Of a stretch of DNA of 64,000 bases, positions 1 through 19,667 are shown one piece after another; within the stretch, counting starts at the first letter, position 1, and every line of letters starts with the position of its first letter. Source of the stretch: Tetradesmus obliquus. Its lineage: Eukaryota; Chlorophyta; Chlorophyceae; Sphaeropleales; Scenedesmaceae. The notes beneath the pieces are model-generated. The model was not told the DNA's origin. It worked only from the letters and a program-made list of their open reading frames with translations, and searched no databases. The stretch is from the NCBI GenBank assembly GCA_030272155.1, contig CP126206.1:2232001-2296000 (forward strand), given 5' to 3'. A program made the translations under genes and the position numbers.

Positions 1-8925
<8,925 letters not shown>

Positions 8926-9352
8926 GCTGCTGCTTCTGCTGCTGGTTGGAAGCAACGAACTGTCAAGAAGCACAATGAGCTGCTCTGATTGCCTGGCAGG
9001 CAGCAATAATGAGTACTTGAAACGAAGCAACTAAAACGAAGCGTGAACGTAAGAGCGGAGTGGATGCACAGACTCTTGTCATGCACTACTTCGCGTGTTG
9101 CGTGGTTTGAGCTGAGCCCTGTGTAACCCCCGGTCGAACTGCAAGAACGCTGAAACAGTGACACCAAGGCATCACGTATTATGCTGCGTTGACGTCGATG
9201 TCCTAGCTGGCCCCAGTGCGTACTTCGAGACGCGAAGACAGTTGCACTCCGTCCTTGCCAGCTGCTGATCCGTTTGCCACGCTCATGCTTTCCGATGCGA
9301 TAACACGTGCACTACTGTAATTTGAAACTGAAGTTGAAAGGGTGCTGCCAGC
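8926..9352. promoter_or_regulatory. Divergent intergenic promoter between CDC48 and the TMX-like gene
   Basis: The 427 bp separate the two start codons of genes transcribed away from each other, so both promoters and 5'UTRs must share it. I see the repeated element aaacgaagc at about 9019 and 9033, but no clear TATA box. The function of that element is not known from the sequence. Confidence 0.6.
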
Positions 9353-12300
9353 ATGCTGTCGCAACAGTTGCTGCTGTGTGCTCTGCTGGTGGGTGATGTC
9401 GGTTGCGAGAGGGTCAGTGCAGCAGGAGGTGCAACCTTATTTAGAGCACAGCTGAGATGTGTGATGGGCTGCAGCTTGTTCCGCTGGCTGACACATCTGT
9501 GAAGCAGGGATTGGGCTGAACAGGCTGCAGCTGCAGCTGCTGCAAGGACCACGGTGCAGCTGCAGCTGCTGTTAGGAACAGCCCAACGTGCCAGCCAAGT
9601 ACCAGGATGCCCACTAGACTTGATTGGAGCTTGTTATGATGCAAGCGCATCACAAGTCACTGTTGTTGCATGGCATGTATGCTTGCTTGCACTCGCCTGG
9701 CTGTCCTGCAGGTGTCGGCAGCCTGCCTGCACCCTGCCCACTGCTTGGTCAAAGAAGGAGATGTTATCATCCTGAGCGACGATGACTTTGACCGGGAGAC
9801 AGCAAGCGGCATCTGGATGGTAGACATATACGCACCATGGTGGGTATGCTGGCCTGGCAGCAACATGAACCAGCCCTGGCAAGCAGCGCAGCAGCGCAGT
9901 TGTAGCATCACAAGCGAGAGCTTGCAGGAAACATCACCAGGCGTCTGTTAGGAGCATTAGGGGCTGTAGCGTGAGTATACATGTATGTTACCAATGTGTA
10001 CAGCTGCTATGGCCTTATTTGTTGGCAACGCACGTGCATGTTCAGCACTGTGTGTTGGAAGCTGGGTGCCATGCTCTGTTGCTGTTGCTGCTGCTGCTGC
10101 TGCTGCTCTGTCTCAGGTGTTCACACTGTCAGCAGCTTGAGCCAGCTTGGCGGGCATTCGCAACAGAAATGAAGGCACACAATGTCAAGGTGGCGAAGGT
10201 AAGGGACATCAGGAGGTGCAACAGCAGGCCAGAAGCCGTGGCTTGCAGGCGGCAAAGCAGGCCAGATGGCTTAAATAACAGGCGGCAGCAGCAGCCAGAT
10301 GTCGCAGGCAACAGAGCAGCAGCAGGCTAAGTGCATCTTGTTGCTGGGCAGCAGCTGCAGGGATCAGCTGTGCTGCGCGTGGTGCCCAGCAGCAGGCTTA
10401 CTGCAGTCTATCAGCATCAGTGTTGTTTGCAGGAAAAGTGACAATTATGCACTTAAGCCAGGCATTTGTATCAATAGCTGTCTTGCAAGCAATGCAGAGT
10501 AGTTACTGATGGGGTCTTCGTGATGCTGCGTAGTGGCTGCGAGCAGATGTATCAGTTGTTTGCCTTGAGGTATATATCAGCGGCTATGGCTGTCGCCATC
10601 ACTTCAGCCCGCTTTGTTCAGCAGTCACCTGTGCACTTCTTTCGCAGCTGTAACTGCTGTTGCTGCCACTGCTGCTCTGCCATGGCTGCAGGTTGACGGC
10701 ATGAAGAATCGGGTGCTCATGAAGCGCTTTGGAGTGACCGGCTTCCCCTCACTCTATCTGCTGCGCAACGGGCAGACGTGGCAATACAGCGGCATGCGGG
10801 GTGTGGCAGACGTGAGTGGCAGCTGACTTGGCAGTACATTGGCATGCAGGGTGTAGCAGACGTGAGTGGCAGCTGACTTGGCAGTACATTGGCATGCAGG
10901 GTGTAGCAGACGTGAGTGGCAGCTGACTTGGCAGTACATTGGCATGCAGGGTGTAGCAGACGTGAGTGGCAGCTGACTTGGCAGTACATTGGCATGCGGG
11001 GTGTAGCAGACGTGAGTGGCAGCTGACTTGGCAGTACATTGGCATGCAGGGTGTAGCAGACGTGAGTGGCAGCTGACTTGGCAGTACATTGGCATGCAGG
11101 GTGTAGCAGACGTGAGTGGCAGCTGACTTGGCATTACATTGGCATGCAGGGTGTAGCAGACGTGAGTGGCAGCTGACTTGGCAGTACGCTGGCATGCAGG
11201 GTATAGCAGACATGAGTGGCAACTGACTTGGCAGTACATTGGCATGCAGGGTGTAGCAGACGTGAGTGGCAGCTGACTTGGCAGTACACTGGCACGCGGG
11301 GTGTAGCAGACGTGAGTGGCAGCTGCGCTAGCAGTACAGCGGCATGCGGGGAATAGCAGACGTGAGTGGCAGCTGATTTTGCAATACAGCGGCACGCGCG
11401 GTGTAGCAGACGTGAGTGTAAACACTGGCGCGGCAGGACACTGGCATGTGTAATGCCACGCGCGTGTGGGGCAGCTGCAGGAGCGGCCATGCCTTGCAGG
11501 AGTGGCCCCAGCAGGGTGCAAGAAAGCAGCTCAAGCAGCAGGTGCAGCATGAGCGCTGCATGCAGCTTGCACAGCAGTCAGTAGTCTGGATGTTGCAGTT
11601 TTGTTGGTGCCGTTGGTGTGGAATCACTGGAATCCGACCACTGGCAAGCGCAGTAGTAACATGGCGGCCACTTGTATGTTGACGTGTGCTACTGCTGCTG
11701 CTGCTGCTGCTCGTGGTGCATATCTGTGCTGGACAGATGAAGGCGTTTGCGCTGGAGGGCTACAAAAAGGCAACACCATTGCCCTTCCACAAGGCACCCA
11801 ACAGCATAATGGGGCGGGCAGTGGGCATGCTGCACAGGTGATGCCGCTCACCCGCATGCATTTGCTCTTGTGGGACGTGTGTTTCTGATCGCCCGCTGCT
11901 TTAGCAGTAGCATACCTTAGCCTGCTCAACTGCCGCTGTCTGCTCCTTCGTAGCACTTACCGCCAAGCATGGTCACTATGCTGCAGCACAGTCAAGGCAG
12001 CAGCCGAGCTGACGAGTGCTATGCCTGCATGCGCCAGCTGCAGCCCACGCAGATGGTCAGGAGACTTAGTCCGAGAGGTTTTCTGGCGCAGCTTTACTTG
12101 ATTGCGCAGTTTCGCATCCTCTGCGGTCCTTGAGGACTAGGAGGATGTGTGAATTTGTTCTTATACAGTCAACGCAGCATGCATGCTGCATTATATGCTG
12201 AACAACCTCGGCTGTGCACGCTTGGCTGTCTTGTTGCAGCTTCCCAGCGCTGACTAAGCGCGGCTACGACTTTTTGAAAGAGGAGAAGGGCTTCTCGGAC

Positions 12301-12669
12301 ATGTCAATCATCGCAGGTGGGGATTGGTGCTTGGTATAAGTGCGAGTGGCGCTGCAGGGTTTGTAGTGCTGCAAGCACGATGTGCAGCGCTGCATGACAC
12401 TGGCAGTCTGCTGGTGAGGTGGTTTATCAAACAACATGCATATGGACTGGCGCCTGCGCAGCAGCAGCGCTACAAGCCCTCGGCACTGCTGCTGCTCTCA
12501 CACCTGCACACATGCATGCTATGTGATTGTCGCTTACCTGCGCTGCCTGCTGTGTCTTTACCCTGCAGGCGTGCTGCTGATACCGCTGACCATTGGCGCG
12601 GTGTTCATCTGCGTGCTAGACGCGATGTACACCAGGCAGCCGCACTTCGACCACCAACACTACGAGTAG
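9353..12669 (+). CDS. TMX/PDI-like single-pass membrane thioredoxin, 7 exons
   Basis: Probable ER oxidoreductase: signal peptide, one thioredoxin domain, one C-terminal transmembrane helix and a short tail. Exons: 9353-9388 (or to 9412), 9712-9839, 10117-10198, 10692-10811, 11737-11837, 12240-12316, 12569-12669, giving 214-222 residues. The signal peptide begins MLSQQLLLCALL. The thioredoxin fold shows IWMVDIYAPW joined across an intron to CSHCQQLEPAW, then FGVTGFPSLYLL with the cis-proline. The membrane segment is about GVLLIPLTIGAVFICVL, followed by a His-rich tail ending HYE. The active site is CSHC instead of the usual CGHC. The exon 1 donor is ambiguous: GTGGGT after CTG, or GTCAGT after AGG; both keep phase 0. 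Exon 4 is followed by a 50-bp array of donor copies. Naming it TMX rather than plant PDIL5 is inference. Confidence 0.85.
10762..11422 (+). repeat. 50-bp tandem array of exon 4 tail plus donor, 13 units
   Basis: The genuine exon 4 end (ggtgtggcagac, donor gtgagt at 10812) is the first unit. The unit then repeats with junctions every 50 bp from 10811 to 11411. Each later unit carries the exon-tail motif ggcatgcagggtgtagcaga and a gtgagtggcagctgac donor. Units early in the array are nearly identical; the last three are more diverged. The array therefore presents 13 competing 5' splice sites. Confidence 0.96.
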
Positions 12670-12871
12670 CGCAATAGCAGCAGGATAGCAGCCAACAAAC
12701 AGCGTGCGTAGGGCCACCAGTGGCCTGAGCTGAGGACGAGCTGCTCGGCAGCAACGTTTGTTGCTTTCCAGTGACGCGTGAGGCCTAGAATTGGCACCGG
12801 ATGGCTGTGCAGCTGCCGCGCTGTGGCTGGCATGACAACACGAATGTCAGCAAGGCATTGATGCCGATTCT

Positions 12872-12924
12872 TTGTGAGGTTAGCATCATCATCATCATCA
12901 TCATCATCATGTTGTGAGGTTAGC
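12872..12924. repeat. (ATC)9 tract flanked by 13-bp direct repeats
   Basis: The sequence ttgtgaggttagc occurs at 12872-12884 and again at 12912-12924. The 27 bp between are a pure atc repeat ending catg. The arrangement looks like a target-site duplication around the bare microsatellite tail of a severely 5'-truncated retroelement. Replication slippage of a larger unit is the alternative. Confidence 0.7.
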
Positions 12925-12968
12925 GTCGGTGGTTGCCCAATGAGCCTGTGATTGGCTCAGAAAGTGTA

Positions 12969-12993
12969 TGTTCCCGTCGTGTAACACACAAAT
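12969..12993 (-). repeat. Dispersed 25-bp repeat (first copy)
   Basis: A 25-bp string beginning tgttcccgtcgtgtaaca is found again in inverse orientation at 33968-33992, inside DGAT2 intron 4. Flanking sequence is weakly similar (gagccaat on the same side), so these are probably fragments of one transposable element family. The rest of 12670-13289 shows no gene. tgtaa motifs at 12980 and 13039 could serve as chlorophyte poly(A) signals for the upstream gene. Confidence 0.6.
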
Positions 12994-13289
12994 CGTGATG
13001 CTTGATGGATGAGGTGGGCTTTTTTCCGGTCCGACCAGTGTAACACTCAGTGACTACTAGTAGTACCACTGCCACCCTGCTCCTTAACTTACGCACATCA
13101 GCCGGGGATGCTTTAGAATTTGAAACCACCACTGCCAATGGCGCCAAAAAGTGTTTGCCATGTGAACTGTCTGTTTTTGTGAACTGTCATTGGCGCAATC
13201 AGGGCAGTCATCCTGCCATGTAGAACTTAAGTTTAAATTCAACATGCGCAGCAGTCATGCCTGACCATCAACGAGGTGTATAAATCTTC

Positions 13290-13816
13290 CAGCAGGGTTC
13301 TGCCAGTGGCAGGGTTCAACCCAGGCAGCTCAGAGTCGGCATCAATCGGCACCTGCACCTCATTCGGCATATTGAGAAATGCATGGAACCATTGGGCGTC
13401 AAGTGTGGCGTGTACACATCTTGATGTGATCACGTATACAAAACCAGTGCTTAATAAGCACTCAAAGGCTTTGACGCTGGTAGTCACAAACAGTGCTACT
13501 AGCTGCTAGTAGCAGCTGCTGTGGACGCATATGATTATGCCAACATCGGTTTGTCAGTGGCAGGGTTGAACCCAGGCAGCGCCACATCAGTGGGCACCTG
13601 CACCTCATTGGCAAACTCCGCTGCCCCGTTGCAGCCGCTGTTGATGTACACTGCTGCTGCCAGGGCTTGCGGAGTGAGCAGGTCTTTGTGGTTCTGCACA
13701 ACACATCGCCAGGCCGTATCCAAAGCACCTTCTGTCCATCCATGATGACTGCCATCCCATGCTTCTCTTGCAAAACGCAGATGTGCCAGGTACTGCTAGA
13801 CAGCCCATCTTTTGAA
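13290..13816 (-). repeat. Downstream copies of the amine oxidase terminal exon
   Basis: Beyond the genuine stop codon at 13817-13819, the last about 190 nt of the coding region recur at 13535-13723, highly similar, with their own stop after PATDKPMLA. They recur again, strongly diverged, at about 13285-13420 (NEVQVPIDADSELPGLNPATG). The spacing is about 275 bp. The first copy retains an open frame of about 60 codons. Confidence 0.92.
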
Positions 13817-16800
13817 TCAAGCCAGCAGGGGTTTGCCAGTGGCAGGGTTGAACCCAGGCAGCGCCACATCAGTGGGCACCTGCACCTCATTGGCAAACTC
13901 CGCTGCCCCGTTGCAGCCGCTGTTGATGTACACGGCTGCTGCCAGGGCTTGCGGAGTGAGCAGGTCTTTGTGGTTCTGCACAACACATCGCCAGGCAGTG
14001 TCCCAAGCACCTACAGTCCAGCCATGATTATTGCCATCCCATGCTTCCCCTACCATACAAAAATCAGAGGTAGATTTGGCTGTAGTCCCAAGCGGTGCAA
14101 GTGACCAGTCCAGCACTGACCGTATTGTGACGTTCCTCTGTGTCGCACCAACATCAAACGAGTGCCAGCCATCTGGATGATACTTGTAAGCATCAAAATA
14201 CGGCTCAGGGACATCCACACGCGGAACACGCGCTGCAAGCCCTTCTGAACGTGCTGCCGCACTGCTGGCATGCCGCCAGAGGCACTCAAGTTGCGGTAGA
14301 ATGCAACGCACTCAATATCGGCTGCATACACTGGCCGTGTGCCGTTTGAAAGCTGAAAGCTGGTGATATGGATGACCCAAAAACTCACTAAACACAAGGC
14401 AGGTATCATCCACATGGCGTATCGGCATATTGGCATACTTTACAGCTCCGTACCGCTCCCACCACCTATTGGGATAGAACGCATTGTACACCACGACTTC
14501 AATGCCCCGGATTGAGGCCACCTCAGGGGACTGTGCAAGCTTCATTCCAACATCACCTCCAAGCTGGCGTACATCTTGTGGACCAGATGCAAATATGACT
14601 CGCTCAGCAACAAACACACGGCCAGCATTGGAACCAGAGGCCATGAACTTGTACTTATACGATGTCGCAGTGCCGTTAGCATCGCTGATGGGCACAATAG
14701 GCTTGTATGTAACGTCAGCATCTGCAGCATCTGCACCAGCATCATCATCTTCTGTATCACCTGGTTGTTGCACACCCCCAGTAGCATCACCACTATCCCC
14801 GCCAAAAGCAGTCGCATCGTCCATGCTACCGTCTATCATGCCAACACCAACTGTTGCTGCAACTTGACGCGTAACAATAGCCGCATCAGGCTGCTCAACA
14901 GCCACCACACTGGAGATGCAGTCGATCCCACTCCCGGCAAAGAACCGCACGCCCGATGCAGCAGCTGCTGCCCTCGCCTTCTCGACAATCGTATGCCAGC
15001 CGCCACGTGGAATCAACTGCAGGTCTATGTCCATGCTCCTGCCCAACTTCAATTCAGCATCAATCCAAAGGCAAACATCAAGCAGAAGCTCGTAATTGAA
15101 AGGCTCTGGGATGTCAGCCAGCATGAACTCATATGCCTCTTGACCCACAGCATCTACAATGTAGTCCCTGACTCTGGTGTAGTTTGCACAAGCTGTTGAA
15201 GGGTGGGGGCTGGGACTTTTGCCGTTGAGGGGGTTGGTGGGGGGCTCTCCTAGGATGTAGTTTGACAGCCTGCAGCAGCAGTGACATGACAACAGTGATT
15301 TGGCACAGGTGGACATAGCTTGCACATGACTTGGAAGGGTGGGGGCTGGGACTTTTGCCTGTGAGGTGGTTGGTGGCTGACGCTCCCAAGATGTAGGTTG
15401 ACAGCCTGCAGCAACAGTGACATGACAACAGTGATTTGGCACAGGTGGACATAGCTTGCACATGACTTGGAAGGGTGGGGGCTGGGACTTTTGCCTGTGA
15501 GGTGGTTGGTGGCTGACGCTCCCAAGATGTAGGTTGACAGCCTGCAGCAGCAGTGACATGACAACAATAACTTGGCACAGGTGGACATAGCTTGCACATG
15601 ACTTGGAAGGGTGGGGGCTGGGAGTTTTGCCGGTGAGGGGGTTGGTGGCTGATGCTCCAAAAGTGTAGTCCCACAGCCTGCAGCAGCAGTGACATGACAA
15701 CAGTAATGTAGCACAGGTGGACATAGCTTGCACATGACTTGGAAGGGTGCGGGCTGGGGCTCTTGCCTGTGAGGGGGTTGGTGGCTGATGCTCCGAGAAT
15801 GTAGTTTGACAGCCTGCAACAGCAGGGACACAACATGAAACCAAACCTTCAGCACAGACAAGCACCGCAGCATGTCACACTGCACATGTAGCATGGGGGT
15901 GGCTTTTGGCACGATTAGGCTTGCATGGTGTGCAGAGATCCACCACGATCGGTTGCAAAACTGTGACGCTTCCTCTCAGCTGTGCTGCGTGTTATAAAGG
16001 TATTTTTTCATTTTTTCTCATTTGACGACATGTAAGCAGGGCTGAAGCTGGCTCTGGCGCTGAAAGGCTGTATCCTACTGTTGTGCACAGCATGCCTACA
16101 GACATGTGCTAAACAGCAGATGCCAGCGTGCGTGCACACATTCCCGCATAGGGCAGTCTGCAGCTGCATTTTCTCTCAAAGTGAGGCGAGCCCAAGCTCA
16201 TCTTCGTCATCCTTATTAAGCACAGAATCATAGCAGCGCATCATCAAGCATAGACAAAGAAGGATACTATGAAACACTCCTTCTTACAGTGAGGCCAGCC
16301 CAAGCTCATCTTCGTCATCCACAACAGCTTCCAGATCAAATGCCGCCTTGGCATACGTGCCGTTCTGAGTGGTGGCCAAGTTGTCAACACTGCCACGGGC
16401 CCACTGTCCCCTTGCATGTACCAGTTGGTCATCTGAGTTGGACTCAAGCGTGACATTCAGCTGGTTGGCCAGACACCTGCAACGGCAGTAGTGTTGACAC
16501 ATGTGGGGCAACAGCAGCCCACATGTGTTTGAGCTGTGGTGTGCAAACTGATGTGGGGGAGTGAAAAAAAAGTCAAGGCATTGAGTATGTGCAAAGACTG
16601 TGTGTGCGACCAAGTTGTTGACGCTGCCTCGAGCCCACTGTCCCCTTGCATGTGGCAGTTTGTCGCCTGAGTTGGTCTCCAGCGTAACATCAGCTGGTTT
16701 GCCAGACACCTGCAACGGCGGCGAGTGCAGTGAGAGTAGTCTCACACTAGTGTCACGGCAACGACAGCGTGGTTGGGCTTGACTGTGGTTTTAATGTCTG

Positions 16801-17088
16801 AGTGTGAAAGGGAAAAAGGAGAAATGGGTGGGCCGGAGTGTTGGCAAGTGCAAAGAGAGTTGGGGTGGTGGCCAGGTTGCCAGCGCTACCACGGGCCCAC
16901 TGTCCTCTTGCATGTACCAGCTGGTCATCCGAGTTTGTTTCAAGAGTTGCATTCAGCTGGTAACCCAGGCACCTGCAATGACAGCAGAGCCAGTGACAAT
17001 GATGAGGGAACAGCAGTGCGCATGTGGATGAGGTGTGATTGGTGTTAGCCAAGCCAGGCCCACAGCAGCATTGCGGCATCCTCCACAT

Positions 17089-17140
<52 letters not shown>

Positions 17141-18745
17141 ACTAGTACTGCCACTATTGCTGCTGCTGCTACCACACCCAACAGACATCACTGCATTCAG
17201 CAACTTGCCGCCACCAGCCTGCTGCCTTTGTCATGGGCCTAGCTAGATTCAGCTGATCAGCTGAGGCTGCGGCACTTGCTGATCAGCTGAGGCTGCGGCA
17301 CTTGCTGATCAGCTGAGGCTGCGGCACTTGCTGATCAGCTGAGGCTGCGGCACTTGCTGATCAGCTGAGGCTGCGGCACTTCCGCTCCAAATATTTCGTG
17401 CGCATCTAGATTTATCCAGGCACTGCACACCTCACCTGATGCTCCTCTGTGAGCCGTGGACCCACATAGCAGCCAGTCCCACAGCAGCATGTGCAGCATC
17501 CTCCACATCCTTGCTGCTGCTACCATCAGGCCCATTAAATGGCCCAGCATTCTGCAGCTTGCCGCCCCAGGTGGCCTGCTGCCGCTGCTGGGGGCTTAGC
17601 TGCCAGCTATCCAGTGGATATGTGCTGACCAGCTGGGGCTCTGCACACTTTGACACTTTTCTGCACACTTTTTGTGGCTCAGAATATTTCATACCCAGCG
17701 AATTTCACCTGATGCTCCTCTGCGAGCCGTGGACCCACATTGCAGCCAGGCCCACAGCAGCATTGGCGGCACCCTCCACATCCTTGCTGCTGCCATCAGC
17801 CCCTGCATTTCAGCAGCTTGCCGCCCCAGGCCTGCTGCCACTACCGTAGGCTTAGCTAGATTCAGCTAGCCAGCTGACAGCTCTGCCGTGTTGCTAACCT
17901 GGAGATCATAACACCATTCTATACCTCACCTGATGCTCCTCTGCGAGCCGTGGACCCACATCGCAGCCAGGCCCACGGCAGCATTGGCGGCACCCTCCAC
18001 ATCCTTGCTGCTGCTGCCGTCAGGCCCAACAAACGGCCCAGCATTCTGCAGCTTGCCGCCCCAGGCCTGCTGCCGCTCCACGACACATACCTCGCTGCCA
18101 AGTTCGCGCAGCATGTAAGCAGAGAACAGCCCGCCTGCACCGCCGCCTGCAAGCACAGCAGCCAGCAATCAAGAACTTTGCATGGAGGCCCCGCCGAAAT
18201 GGCAGTGCCGAGACCATTGGCTTATGATGATGCCCAGCAAACGCAGCTCGTACGAGCTCGTAGTCTCTAGATAACCTGCATGGCTTGAAGGATGGCAGAC
18301 GGCAGATACACTCTTGGTTAGAAGCATGCATCGTCTGCTTACATGTGAGCACTGTACAATGCAGCATGTGCTGGGCAGCTGGGCGCTGAAGGTAGTGTCA
18401 CACGGCAGTGCATCTGTGCGTGTGCCGCGCGACTGCGCTGCTGCTAGCTGGTACACAGCGCCCATGGTTAGGTGGCCGCCTACCAATGATCAGCACTCTG
18501 CAGGTTGTGTAGCTGCCAGATGTGCCTTCGCTGCTGCTCAGCATGGCAGGGTTGGGCGTCACCGGCTGTGCCGGGCAAGCTGCAGCTGCTGCTGCTGCTG
18601 TAGTTGCTGCTGCTGCAGGCAGCGCCAGCTGCAAGTCTGACACCTCTGAGCTCTGCAGGGGTTGGGCACCGACTGCTGGCAGCATCGCTGCTGCCAGCAG
18701 CAGCATCGGAACCTGCAGCACTACCAGTGTTGCCACCTGCGCCAT
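13817..18745 (-). CDS. Secreted or membrane FAD-dependent amine oxidase-like protein, 4 exons
   Basis: Likely flavoprotein oxidase of the NAD(P)/FAD-binding amine oxidase superfamily; substrate unknown. Exons 18484-18745, 17930-18146, 16288-16476 and 13817-15269 give 706 codons. The N-terminus MAQVATLVVLQVPMLLLAAA is a hydrophobic signal sequence, followed by an Ala-rich linker. The Rossmann dinucleotide motif is split by intron 1: RVLIIG then GGAGGLFSAYMLRELG. GGKLQNAGPF resembles the GG-rich motif that follows in this superfamily. The C-terminal part has LVGEAWD-like sequence (MVGEAWDGNNHGW) as in FAD-contacting ends of related oxidases. Between about 14225 and 14375 the coding frame shifts by one and then returns, so the sequence as given contains a stop in the main frame at 14312. 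This is either a pair of sequencing errors or genuine compensating indels. Edge copies accompany exons 2, 3 and 4. Confidence 0.8.
15270..15820 (-). repeat. Four intronic copies of amine oxidase exon 4 head, 136-bp period
   Basis: The genuine acceptor is at 15269/15270. Copies of CTGCAG plus about 95 nt of exon head have junctions near 15404, 15541, 15676 and 15812, regular 135-137 bp steps. Each reads like the exon start (LSNYILG, then a proline-rich segment) with substitutions. The proline-rich SPSPHP segment differs little between copies. Confidence 0.95.
16160..16975 (-). repeat. Edge copies on both sides of amine oxidase exon 3
   Basis: The genuine exon is 16288-16476. One tail copy lies at about 16170-16218 (DDEDELGLAS region). 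Head copies have acceptor junctions near 16708 and 16972, each carrying sequence for about VTLETNSxDxLxHARGQWARGS and a TGCAG acceptor, a period of 232-264 bp. Confidence 0.92.
17041..17835 (-). repeat. Three copies of amine oxidase exon 2 tail, with triplet expansion
   Basis: The genuine donor is at 17929/17930. Tail copies (SSKDVExAAxAAVGLAAMWVHGSQRSI) with GTGAGG-like donors lie near 17435-17560 and 17706-17820. A more diverged one lies at 17050-17095. In the most distant copy the serine-coding AGC run, three codons in the real exon, is expanded to about 16 triplets (17092-17139). Confidence 0.9.
17253..17382. repeat. 26-bp tandem repeat, five copies
   Basis: The unit ctgatcagctgaggctgcgg plus cacttg recurs exactly at 26-bp steps, five times. 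It lies inside amine oxidase intron 2 between two exon-tail copies. Each unit holds the palindrome CTGATCAG. It matches no exon, so it is a conventional minisatellite distinct from the exon-edge copies. Confidence 0.95.
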
Positions 18746-19667
18746 GGATGTGTTTGAGACCTGTGCATCATTACAGCAGCTCAGTGCAGTGTTTTGAGCT
18801 CATAGATCAGCAGGTTCATGCTCTGAGATGCACAATGTGCGCATGTGCATGCTGTCAGCACATCCAAGGATGCCGGTCAAGGCAGCGCAGCGCATCCTGA
18901 GGTGAAAGCCAGCTGGAACCGCTCGCACCTGCCTATGCGCCCAGGACTATGATTTACTGATGATTATACAGATTACAAGCGACTGAGAGTTTTATGCGTG
19001 TTCTGCTGCTGCTGCTGCTCGAGCTGGATCAAAACTCTGAACACATGCCCGCACTGCGTGGCTGACAGGTACAGTACTTGCACACTACGGTCTCCTCATA
19101 AGAGCAAGCGCTTGCAAACGTCCAGCTGCTTACATTTATATTTTCTTCGTTCGAGTGCTCCACTGCAGCTGGACATTCAAGCACGTGCAGGATGGTTGCA
19201 GCTTCGGCACGACCGATGCAGGCGACCCTTGGGAGGCACGCATTAGACACATGCTTCATTGATAGAATTACTTCACTCAGATTGAGTGACGCAGAAATCG
19301 TAGAAAAAGTGAACATTCAACCAAACGCTGCCACCGGATTGCCTGGATCACTGTATGCACAGCAGCTATCACCGTGAACACCGTGAGTGTGTGCACACCA
19401 GCACCGCCCTGTTCAAAACATCGAACACCTGTCTAGCCACTCCCTTCCCTGGCAAGCACACTGCACAGCTGTTTTGCTGCTGCGGCTGCTGCAGCTGCTG
19501 ACAACTCATCATCTCGCCTTGCTGCAGCTGTCATTGACGCCTCCAAGGTGGATGGTCCACCTGTCCAGCCACTCCCTGTCCTGCCGCGCCTCATGGCTTT
19601 GAGATATTCGTGACCTGTTGCTGCTGCTGCTAGTGAGGCTGCACAAGCCTCATCTACAGACATTGCC
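18746..19667 (-). repeat. Intergenic region with downstream copies of methyltransferase exon 6
   Basis: This is the promoter side of the amine oxidase and the 3' side of the methyltransferase. At about 19555-19600 and 19430-19460 are truncated copies of the methyltransferase terminal exon (sequence related to GREWLGRWR), a period of about 125 bp, so they would lie in its 3'UTR. A minus-strand TGTAA (plus ttaca, 19130-19134) could be the poly(A) signal. No further gene is seen. Confidence 0.75.

Noticed and set aside
10812..11410. Regular 50-bp array resembling a CRISPR array
   Set aside because: The whole unit repeats with no variable spacers, its boundaries match an exon tail and donor, and the window is eukaryotic.
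10754..11521. Minus-strand 255-codon open frame across the TMX intron array
   Set aside because: It is the complement of the 50-bp repeat, its apparent protein repeats follow the DNA period, and the real gene is on the plus strand.
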